A program made the position numbers and the translations under genes. Under the pieces are notes generated by a model that worked only from the letters and a program-made list of their open reading frames with translations, was not told where the DNA came from and searched no databases. A stretch of DNA of 26,074 nt from B8-G4 sp033720735 (lineage in GTDB: Bacteria > Bacteroidota > Bacteroidia > Chitinophagales > Saprospiraceae): contig JAWWBX010000019.1 in NCBI GenBank assembly GCA_033720735.1, positions 1-26,074 of the forward strand, given 5' to 3'. Shown here in pieces: positions 17,063-24,266 of the stretch; within the stretch, counting starts at the first letter, position 1, and each line of letters starts with the position of its first letter.

Positions 17063-20000
17063 ATGCTCCTAAACTCACACATCCTGCCCACCCCCCTCCT
17101 GCTATTTTGTGCCCTGTGGATGATCACCGATGCGGTGACTGCCCAGGATGTTTTGGCTGATGCTCCAGGACGCAACCAAACCGCCCTTGCGCAGCAGAAA
17201 GCCCTCGTCGGCACGGCAATGCACGTGGCCCCAGGCGCGGATGAGGATATTCCACATCGCGATTCCAAAGCAGCCCTGCGCGGTATTTTTGAACTCCGCG
17301 CACCGGACGAACTCTCAATCCTGCGTCATGCCGTACTGAATGATTCATTACGTGTCGACCGCTACCAGCGGGCCTTCCATGGCATCCCTGTGGAACATGG
17401 ACATTATGTCGTCCTGAGTGTGAACGGCCGTGTCCGCTCCATGTACGCCGAGCACTACATCCTTGACGATATCGACATACAACCTCGCTTGTCGGAAGAA
17501 GAGGCACTGGCCTTTGCCCTGGTGCAGATCGATGCCGACATGTACGCCTGGCAGGCCACGCACGCACTGGCAAGGCATCCGGGACTGGAAGATGGCATGC
17601 GGGAACGCCTGCAGAAGATCGCAGGTGAGGAGTATCCCTCCGGCCGGCTCGTGATCGTTCGGGATTTTAATGAAGACAGCGTGCGCTGTGACCTTGCCTG
17701 GCGATTTGAAATAGAAGGTGTCATTCCGTTATTCAGAGACCGGGTGTACATCAACGCACATGACGGGAGGGTCATGCTGCGCGACCCACAAATCAAGCAC
17801 GGCACCGGAGAGACCAGGTATGCTGGCGTGCGCACGTTCCCGACCTCGTTGTTCAACTCAATGGGGGTCGATACCTTTCAACTCAGAGGGGTCGATCCAG
17901 TGAGTGGCGTGCTCTGTGAAACTCGCAACGTCAACGGGTTTGGCGGACTGCCTCTGTCACTTGCCGCCGTCTACGCCCTGTCGACCCCCATTCTCGACGG
18001 AGATCAACCCGATCCCTGCCTGACTGACGGGGCTGCGACCGTGGCTGAGACCGGTGATGACAACTGGCTTCAGGTCGAACACCGCAAGGCGCTGTTCGAC
18101 ACCCTGCCTCCACCCGACATCTCGTGCTGTACCACCTACACTCCCCATCCGGGAACCTGCAACGAGATCCAGAATGACGACATCGCACTGGATGCGCAAT
18201 GGGGCGCCTCGATCGTCGCCCGCTACTGGAAGTCGCGGCACGGGTGGAACAGCTTCGACAACCAGGGAGCTGACATTATCTCCTTTGTGCATTACGGTGA
18301 CGCATACAACAATGCATTCTGGAACGGTACCTATATGACCTACGGGGACGGGAGTTCTCAAAAGGAAACACCCGACCCGAATGGAGATTTTGGCCCCTTT
18401 ACCTCACTCGACATTTGTGCTCATGAGATCGGACACGCGATCTGCAGCAACACTTCTGATCTGGTCTACCAGAAGGAATCGGGAGCCATGAACGAGTCGT
18501 TTTCCGATATCTGGGCAGCCGCGATTGAGCAGTTCGTCCTGGACTCCATCGACGCTACCCTGAACTACGATCCTTATGGCATCGGCGAGCAGGTCGACGA
18601 CCGCGACGAGGGCCTCCCCCCCGGCGATCCGGGGGCGTATGCGATTCGCTGGATGGATGACCCCCAGGCCTGCCTCAACCCAGACACGTACAACGGCACC
18701 TACTACTTTCCAACCGAGGGTCCAATTTGTCCGGCACCCAACCTCGCCACGGACTACTGTGGCGTGCATCTCAACAGCAGCGTGATGAATAAATGGTTTT
18801 ATCTGCTCACCACCGGGTCTGGGCAGGCGTTCAGCCCGGGCAGCTGCCTGGCAGGGATGAAGGCGGCCGCTGACGATGGGGTCAATGACTTGGGAAATGC
18901 CTATGAGGTGAGTGGGATCGGTTTTGCCAGCGCAGAACAAATCACCTTTTTCGCAGAAACCCTCCTCACGCCAAATGCCCTGTTTACCGACATGCGTGCT
19001 GCGAGCATCGATGCCGCGCGGGTGTTGTTTGGTCTGTGCTCCTTTGAAGAGGAGCAAACGACCAATGCCTGGTATGCCGTGGGTGTCGGCGACTCGCTGG
19101 GGACCTGCTCCCCGGCGATTGTATTTGGCGACTTCAATCCGGCAGCGGTATCCGAAACGAGTGAGGAGGTCGGATGCAGTGCCTCCAAAGCTGTGGCCCT
19201 GACCCTGCATTCATACATGGCCAACCAGACCATCTCATTTGTGACTTCGGGCAACGCCGTCGTCGGGGAGGACTTTGACCTGGATAGCACCACCATGACC
19301 TTTAACGGAAGTGAAACCCGAACGCTCCAGGTGATCATATATGACGACAAGGTCATCGAGTCGGCACCGGATACCGTGGTGATCGCCTTCAGTAACGGAG
19401 GTTTTGCAGATACCACCATGCTGGTGATCCTGGATGATGACGTCATTCCGGCCGTTGGTGACACCGTGACGCTGGTTACAGAGACTTTTACCAATGATTC
19501 GATCCCGACCGGATGGCAACAATTTGCCATCAATATCGAAAGCGGCAATCACTGGGAGTTCAATGGAAGTGGAAATGTGGCCGGGAAGGCCTACATCGCC
19601 ACCCCCGGATCGCCTACGGCAGCCTACGACCCCACCGCATTTACCAATGTGCGGTTGGTGTCACCCCTCCTCGACGCGCGTGGCCGGAGCAATGTAGAGA
19701 TCTCCTTCGACTGGATCGCGGGCGGTGAGGCCGATGCCGTCGAACCGACGGTCATTTTTGATTACGGGACCTTCCAACTGAGCAGTGACGGGCTGCAATG
19801 GACCGACATCACCAATTTTGTTGGAACCGCCGGAGGGAGTGTGCCGGATTCGGGGACGTATGTCCAAATGCACCCGGAACTTGACAACCAACAGTTCTAT
19901 CTCGGATTTCGTTGGTACAACGACGGGCTGATCGGATCGTCATTCAGTTTTGCCATTGACAATGTGGTGGTGACGGCTGAAGATATGGACGTTGAGTCCG

Positions 20001-20815
20001 ACCCCGGTGACAGCATGGAGGCCATTGTTCCGGCTGGCACGCCGATCGCGTTCGTCAGCACGTCAGACAATGAATTGATCGGTATTCTTGACGCAGCTCA
20101 TACGCCACTTGGCTGCACCGAGTTGCGTATTGCTGAAAATGACACCAACGCCATCGTCATGGCATCCGTGTGCGATCAGAGGTCGAGCAAGGTGCTTGAA
20201 CTCATGTCCTCTGCCAACGACTCGGTGGTGCTGACAATGTTTTACAAATCGTCCGAACTCAACGGATGGACGGACCCTGCCGACCTGAATCTCCTCGCTG
20301 TCAACGGAGCTGACATCGACGACTTCAGTGCAGGATTCCAGATCATCCCCAACCATCAGCTCACCATTTCAGAGGGTGATGAATACGTCTCATATACGTT
20401 TGGCACGACCTCTGCCCACAGAACGTATGCGCTGACTGACCGCTCGCCCAATCCCGTTGTGCGCACTGTGCTGAGCACGGAAAATGATGGTCCACGGTCA
20501 CTCCGGTATATGGTGGAGATGGCGTGCCCGGCAGACACGATCCGCTTTACGAGCAATCTGTCCGGGGATACGATCCGCCTGACAGGACCCGAAATTCTTG
20601 TTGATAAAGATCTGGTAATCCTTGGTCTCGGCACTGACTCCCTGTTCATCTCGGGTGAGAACAATGCGCGTATTTTCCGGATCGACTCCTCACATACCGT
20701 GATCATGCACGACTTGACCTGCCTCCACGGTGAGGCGGCGGGCAACGGTGATGCAATCCTGAATCATGGCATGCTGATCCTGAAAAACGTGGCACTGCGT
20801 CAAGACCCACCTTGA
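17063..20815 (+). CDS. Large secreted M4 (thermolysin-like) metalloprotease, C-terminus possibly truncated
   Basis: This 1250-aa protein has a signal peptide (about 28 residues, ending VTAQ), an FTP/PepSY-type propeptide (about 60-240), and an M4 peptidase domain. The zinc site is HEIGH at 454-458 with Glu478 in GAMNESFSDIW, exactly 24 residues after the first His as in thermolysin; the second catalytic His is His569 in CGVHLNSSVMNKW. After it come a Calx-beta domain (about 690-795), a choice-of-anchor J/MAM-like domain (about 800-975), an unassigned beta-rich region, and a partial beta-helix-like segment (about 1136-1250). It is predicted to be an extracellular protease. The sequence stops in the middle of the beta-helix pattern without a T9SS sorting domain, which is unusual for this architecture. 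It lies 22 nt after the response regulator. Confidence 0.9.
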   Translation: MLLNSHILPTPLLLFCALWMITDAVTAQDVLADAPGRNQTALAQQKALVGTAMHVAPGADEDIPHRDSKAALRGIFELRAPDELSILRHAVLNDSLRVDRYQRAFHGIPVEHGHYVVLSVNGRVRSMYAEHYILDDIDIQPRLSEEEALAFALVQIDADMYAWQATHALARHPGLEDGMRERLQKIAGEEYPSGRLVIVRDFNEDSVRCDLAWRFEIEGVIPLFRDRVYINAHDGRVMLRDPQIKHGTGETRYAGVRTFPTSLFNSMGVDTFQLRGVDPVSGVLCETRNVNGFGGLPLSLAAVYALSTPILDGDQPDPCLTDGAATVAETGDDNWLQVEHRKALFDTLPPPDISCCTTYTPHPGTCNEIQNDDIALDAQWGASIVARYWKSRHGWNSFDNQGADIISFVHYGDAYNNAFWNGTYMTYGDGSSQKETPDPNGDFGPFTSLDICAHEIGHAICSNTSDLVYQKESGAMNESFSDIWAAAIEQFVLDSIDATLNYDPYGIGEQVDDRDEGLPPGDPGAYAIRWMDDPQACLNPDTYNGTYYFPTEGPICPAPNLATDYCGVHLNSSVMNKWFYLLTTGSGQAFSPGSCLAGMKAAADDGVNDLGNAYEVSGIGFASAEQITFFAETLLTPNALFTDMRAASIDAARVLFGLCSFEEEQTTNAWYAVGVGDSLGTCSPAIVFGDFNPAAVSETSEEVGCSASKAVALTLHSYMANQTISFVTSGNAVVGEDFDLDSTTMTFNGSETRTLQVIIYDDKVIESAPDTVVIAFSNGGFADTTMLVILDDDVIPAVGDTVTLVTETFTNDSIPTGWQQFAINIESGNHWEFNGSGNVAGKAYIATPGSPTAAYDPTAFTNVRLVSPLLDARGRSNVEISFDWIAGGEADAVEPTVIFDYGTFQLSSDGLQWTDITNFVGTAGGSVPDSGTYVQMHPELDNQQFYLGFRWYNDGLIGSSFSFAIDNVVVTAEDMDVESDPGDSMEAIVPAGTPIAFVSTSDNELIGILDAAHTPLGCTELRIAENDTNAIVMASVCDQRSSKVLELMSSANDSVVLTMFYKSSELNGWTDPADLNLLAVNGADIDDFSAGFQIIPNHQLTISEGDEYVSYTFGTTSAHRTYALTDRSPNPVVRTVLSTENDGPRSLRYMVEMACPADTIRFTSNLSGDTIRLTGPEILVDKDLVILGLGTDSLFISGENNARIFRIDSSHTVIMHDLTCLHGEAAGNGDAILNHGMLILKNVALRQDPP

Positions 20816-21014
20816 TCAATGGAGTCTGTTTCATTCCGAGCGGGGAAGCTTCACCTCTCATCGGATCAAAAATGGTCCATCTGGCTCATTGTACAAGCGC
20901 TTTTCTGCCTGTAGATTTGGGTATCGAAGACAAATGTGACCACCGCCTGCGCAGTGAGCGGTGATCTTAAGAAGGGTTTGTCGCGATGTGCCTAACACCC
21001 CATGCCCCCAAGTG

Positions 21015-21057
21015 ATTGCCATGCTGGCTCCTTTCTCAGCCAGGATGGTCAGGCAAT
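21015..21057. repeat. Imperfect hairpin with a 5-nt bulge
   Basis: ATTGCC (21015-21020) pairs with GGCAAT (21052-21057), AT (21021-21022) with AT (21045-21046), and CTGGCT (21024-21029) with AGCCAG (21038-21043) around an 8-nt loop. Fourteen pairs in total, with one G-G mismatch and a GGTCA bulge. Confidence 0.55.
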
Positions 21058-21126
21058 GCCTGAACGGGCAATTTCTCATCCCATTGGCACAAGGCGATAC
21101 GCGACACATGATGTGGCCGCAGTGGC

Positions 21127-21150
21127 ATGGCTCCGAAAATGTGGAGCCAT
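21127..21150. repeat. 8-bp perfect hairpin, 8-nt loop
   Basis: ATGGCTCC (21127-21134) and GGAGCCAT (21143-21150) flank GAAAATGT. No T run follows on either strand, so it is not a standard intrinsic terminator. Confidence 0.6.
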
Positions 21151-21455
21151 AAGACCGGCCATCACTGAAATAAAGTGTTGAAAGAAATAGTACGTCCAAC
21201 GATCCGCAAGGCGCAATCTGCCAGTCATAGCGCTGTGCATGTCTCGCACGACCTGTGCAGGGTATGTATAACACCCTATTACCTGGCCGTGCGCTGTTGC
21301 GATCGCAGCTCCCCAGAGCTACTGCCTGTCATAGCAGTTCCATCTTTACACACCAGTGCCGAGGTGTCCAAAGGGATCTTCGACAAGGGCGTGGTTAAAG
21401 TTGACAATCAGCTTGACTATTGCGGAGGGCTCTCTGTCCCCCGCCGGTTGACGGA

Positions 21456-21475
21456 TGCGTACGAAGGGGTACGCA
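21456..21475. repeat. 7-bp perfect hairpin, 6-nt loop
   Basis: TGCGTAC (21456-21462) and GTACGCA (21469-21475) flank GAAGGG. Smaller inverted repeats follow at 21561-21574 (TGTCC/GGACA) and 21581-21606 (CCTGCC/GGCAGG). Confidence 0.55.
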
Positions 21476-21624
21476 ATCGCATCGAGGCAAGCACACCCAA
21501 GATGAGAACTGTGCTTAACAGCAATGATAACGGGGTGTTTACATACGATCGGGTCGACGCTGTCCAAACGGACACGCATCCCTGCCATTCTGGGCGTACC
21601 GGCAGGTAAGACGACTCGCTCGTT

Positions 21625-21689
21625 TGGGCAGGAGATCATGTCCGCCGACCATTCTAGGACTGGTCGTCGGAATCTTGATCTCCTGTCCA
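21625..21689. repeat. 65-nt near-palindrome, long hairpin
   Basis: The outer arms TGGGCAGGAGATCA (21625-21638) and TGATCTCCTGTCCA (21676-21689) pair at 13 of 14 positions plus one G-T. Inside, TCCG (21641-21644) pairs with CGGA (21668-21671) and CGACCA (21646-21651) with TGGTCG (21661-21666), leaving a 9-nt loop. About 23 Watson-Crick pairs in all. It lies 116 nt before the DUF819 start. It could be a MITE-like remnant, a structured RNA or a terminator without a T tract. Confidence 0.75.
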
Positions 21690-21772
21690 TCTGGGGAGCC
21701 CCACCTGTCTCTTGCGACCCTGAATAAACCGCACATCCAACGACAGAGGCGATCTATGGTGGAGTGAGTTGA

Positions 21773-21800
21773 TTGCTCCTGCTTGATTTCTCTATCTTGA
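21773..21800 (+). promoter_or_regulatory. Promoter of the DUF819 gene
   Basis: TTG at 21773-21775, 17 nt spacer, TATCTTGA at 21793-21800. The box ends only 4 nt before the ATG at 21805, so transcription would begin at or very near the start codon (leaderless or nearly so). Confidence 0.5.
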
Positions 21801-21804
21801 ACCG

Positions 21805-22962
21805 ATGATGATCACTCCCGATCACTCCATTGTCCTGTTCCTGATCCTTTTGCTGGCCTCGTTGTTCGGGATGTTTGGCGAGCGCCGCGGTTGGTTCAAG
21901 AGCATTTCGGGCGTCCTGGTGACCATCCTGATCATGTCACTACTGGTCACCCTCGACGTCGTGCCCTCGGCCTCAGATCCGGATACCGTGGTGCCGGTGT
22001 ACGACTTCATTTTCACCTATTTCGTGCCCGTTGCCATCCCGCTCCTCCTGTTTCAGGTCCAGATCGGACGCCTGTTCCGCGAGGCCGGACGCATGCTCGG
22101 CATCTTCTTTATCGGATCATTGGGCGTGGTGATCGGTGCCTGTACGGCAGCAGGTTTGCTGGCGCTCGGCCCGGAAGAATACAAAGTCGCCGGGGTGCTC
22201 ATCGGCACCTACACCGGTGGCAGCGTCAATTTTATGGGAGTGGCTGCAACTCTGGACTTTCTACAAAGCCCGCTGTTCGCACCCACGATCGCGGTCGACA
22301 ATGTCTTCACCAATTTCTATATCATGTTCCTGTTCCTGCTGCCATCGGCAGGCTGGTTGGTTCGCAGATATGCCCCTGTGCCGATCGCAACCGATGGCGC
22401 GAAAGATGAACAGGAAGCAAGGGTCTTCAATCTGGAGTCCATGACCACCTGCCTGACGATCGCGTTTGCGGTGTTTGCGCTGGCACGGCTCACGGCACCG
22501 ATCATCGCCGGATGGTTAGGAACTGATATCAACCTGGAGATCCTGTTGATCACGATCTACATGATTGCTTTGGCGAATGGCTTTCCCGGCTTTATGCGCC
22601 AACTATCGACCGTGGCTTTCGATCTGGGCATGTTCTTCCTTTACGTTTTTTTGGCGGTGATCGGAGCGGCTGCCGATCTGCGAGAGATCTTTACGAGTGC
22701 GCCCGGCATCCTGCTTTTTGCGGCGCTCGTCCTGGTTGTCCACTTCCTGGTGAGCATGGTCGCCGGAAAACTCCTGGGATACTCTCTGAAGGAGATCCTG
22801 GTCGCTTCCTGTGCCAATGCCGGAGGACCCTCGGTGGCAGCGCCGATGGCCGCGAGTTTCGGGATGCGCCAGGCAGTGACACCTGCCATCCTCGTGGCGA
22901 TCATGGGCTACGTGATCGGGACATTTCTCGGGGTGACCACAGGCTTGTGGATGCGCGGCTAG
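21805..22962 (+). CDS. DUF819 family integral membrane protein
   Basis: This 385-aa protein has about ten hydrophobic segments across its length and the family's recognisable internal features: a FVPVAIPLLLFQ segment, GTYTGGSVNFMGVA and AVDNVFTNFYIMF in the first half, and ANAGGPSVAAPMA in the second. The two glycine-rich loops in each half resemble the inverted-repeat layout of secondary transporters. DUF819 (YjcL-like) proteins are thought to be permeases, but the substrate is unknown to me. Two adjacent ATG codons exist at 21805 and 21808; the first is taken. It converges on the TauE/SafE gene with only 11 bp between stops and no hairpin. Confidence 0.88.
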   Translation: MMITPDHSIVLFLILLLASLFGMFGERRGWFKSISGVLVTILIMSLLVTLDVVPSASDPDTVVPVYDFIFTYFVPVAIPLLLFQVQIGRLFREAGRMLGIFFIGSLGVVIGACTAAGLLALGPEEYKVAGVLIGTYTGGSVNFMGVAATLDFLQSPLFAPTIAVDNVFTNFYIMFLFLLPSAGWLVRRYAPVPIATDGAKDEQEARVFNLESMTTCLTIAFAVFALARLTAPIIAGWLGTDINLEILLITIYMIALANGFPGFMRQLSTVAFDLGMFFLYVFLAVIGAAADLREIFTSAPGILLFAALVLVVHFLVSMVAGKLLGYSLKEILVASCANAGGPSVAAPMAASFGMRQAVTPAILVAIMGYVIGTFLGVTTGLWMRG

Positions 22963-22973
22963 ATCGTTGCTGG

Positions 22974-23762
22974 TTACAGAATACCCACTATCAGCAAAAC
23001 ACCTACTGCGCCAATCAGCACACCAACGAATAGCTGAATGGCCCGGAGGGTTACCGTGCGCAGCAGTTTGCGCCCGGCAAATGCCCCGCCGAACGCCGCG
23101 AGGACGGCGGCCAGCAGCACAAACTTCTGGTTGTGCAACTGGTCGAGCGACAGATCACTCCAGTATACGGTGATGCGACTGATGTCCACGAACAGCGAGA
23201 TCAGTATCCCGCTGGCGATAAACACCTCCTTGGTGAGTCCCATGCGAATGAGAAATGCGGTGCGCAGAGCTCCCTGATGGCCCGACAGGCCGCCGAAGAA
23301 CCCGCTCAATGCGCCGCCAACATAAAGGGCCCCTTCCCGCCAGGGCTTTTTGTCGGGCTTTCCGGGAATGATATCGACGATAGCGAAAATCAGTAATAGT
23401 AATCCGATCACAACCTTGACCGGGCTGATCGCCGCATTGAACCCGAGGATCTGCGTCGGGAAATTGATGGAGATCCGGGTGAGGTAACCCAGCGTCAACG
23501 CTCCCAGAAAGGCAAAGACCAGCGCAGGTATCCCGAATTTCAGCACGACCCCCCGCGAGGCGTGACCGCCGATGAGCGACGTCTTGTAAATATTGTTGAG
23601 GAAATGCACGATGGCCACCATTGCGATCGACAGGTCCACCGGAAAGAAGAGAACGAAAACAGGCAACAACAATGTACCCAGTCCAAAGCCGGAAAAGAAG
23701 GTGAGTAGTGAAGCACCTGCCGCCGTGGCGACGATCAGCACAAACTCAAGTCCAAATTCCAT
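22974..23762 (-). CDS. TSUP family permease (TauE/SafE)
   Basis: This 262-aa inner-membrane protein has about seven to eight hydrophobic helices. The N-terminal segment with FFSGFGLGTLLLPVF and the second-half GFFGGLSGHQGALRTAFL are the paired glycine-rich signatures of the sulfite exporter TauE/SafE (TSUP) family, which moves sulfite, sulfoacetate or other organic anions. Length is typical. It is the last gene of a minus-strand row, 23 nt after the DinB-like gene. The substrate is uncertain; the sulfotransferase elsewhere in the window is too far away to count as a functional link. Confidence 0.9.
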   Translation of the reverse strand: MEFGLEFVLIVATAAGASLLTFFSGFGLGTLLLPVFVLFFPVDLSIAMVAIVHFLNNIYKTSLIGGHASRGVVLKFGIPALVFAFLGALTLGYLTRISINFPTQILGFNAAISPVKVVIGLLLLIFAIVDIIPGKPDKKPWREGALYVGGALSGFFGGLSGHQGALRTAFLIRMGLTKEVFIASGILISLFVDISRITVYWSDLSLDQLHNQKFVLLAAVLAAFGGAFAGRKLLRTVTLRAIQLFVGVLIGAVGVLLIVGIL

Positions 23763-23785
23763 ACGCCAGTGATCTCCGCACTAAT

Positions 23786-24262
23786 CTACGATTGTTGGCG
23801 GACCATGCGTAGTACCAGACCGATCTGTCCCAGATGGTACACGTCGTGGTCAATGATCCCGGAGATCAGAAAGCCATACCGATACTGTGTGCCGGGAACC
23901 AGTGTGTCGAGCCAGGTGTCATCGTGCGTGCTGAGCAAAGACAGGAGCCGTTCCTGGGTGTCCGTCAGCTCAGAGAGCAGCTCTGGCCATGATGGCAATG
24001 CATCATGCCCGGGCCAGTCAATGGGGCCGCCAATCTCAATACGGAGATCCAAGTCGGAAGTCATGCGTTCAAGCGCATATTGTCGCCAGGCAATCATGTG
24101 GGCGACCAATTGCGCCACGGAACGTCCGGTTCCGTTGGCCACTGCATTCGCTTCCGCAGCTGACACAGCAGACAGCTTTTCCATCACTCCCTCTCCGTAC
24201 CATGGCTGGCCGCTAAACACCAGCCTGAGATCTTCCGAGAGTCGCTGGACTTGGGTAGGCAT
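23786..24262 (-). CDS. DinB-like metal-binding protein
   Basis: This 158-aa four-helix-bundle protein carries the metal-binding His triad expected in DinB/YfiT proteins: His55 in LVAHMIAWR, His139 and His143 in DHDVYHLGQIGL. Members include thiol-dependent transferases and many uncharacterised proteins, so a specific reaction cannot be assigned. There is no signal peptide, so it is cytosolic. It starts 4 nt after the DUF5916 stop, indicating co-transcription and likely translational coupling. Confidence 0.88.
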   Translation of the reverse strand: MPTQVQRLSEDLRLVFSGQPWYGEGVMEKLSAVSAAEANAVANGTGRSVAQLVAHMIAWRQYALERMTSDLDLRIEIGGPIDWPGHDALPSWPELLSELTDTQERLLSLLSTHDDTWLDTLVPGTQYRYGFLISGIIDHDVYHLGQIGLVLRMVRQQS

Positions 24263-24266
24263 GTGC

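Larger units (their letters stand above)
20816..21804. other. ~1 kb stretch without a convincing gene, rich in inverted repeats
   Basis: The open frames here (for example 21175-21609 plus, 20858-21274 minus) have no recognisable domain, no signal peptide and composition unlike the flanking genes. Nor did I see a tRNA or transposase. At least five inverted repeats occur, listed separately. The first 150 bases may be a frame-shifted continuation of the protease. The last 30 bases hold the DUF819 promoter. Confidence 0.6.

Noticed and set aside
20858..21274. 138-codon minus-strand frame in the intergenic block
   Set aside because: Cys/His-rich random-looking sequence with no conserved motif and no promoter; treated as chance.
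21175..21609. 144-codon plus-strand frame in the intergenic block
   Set aside because: No recognisable domain, unusual composition and no plausible start signal; it spans several inverted repeats.
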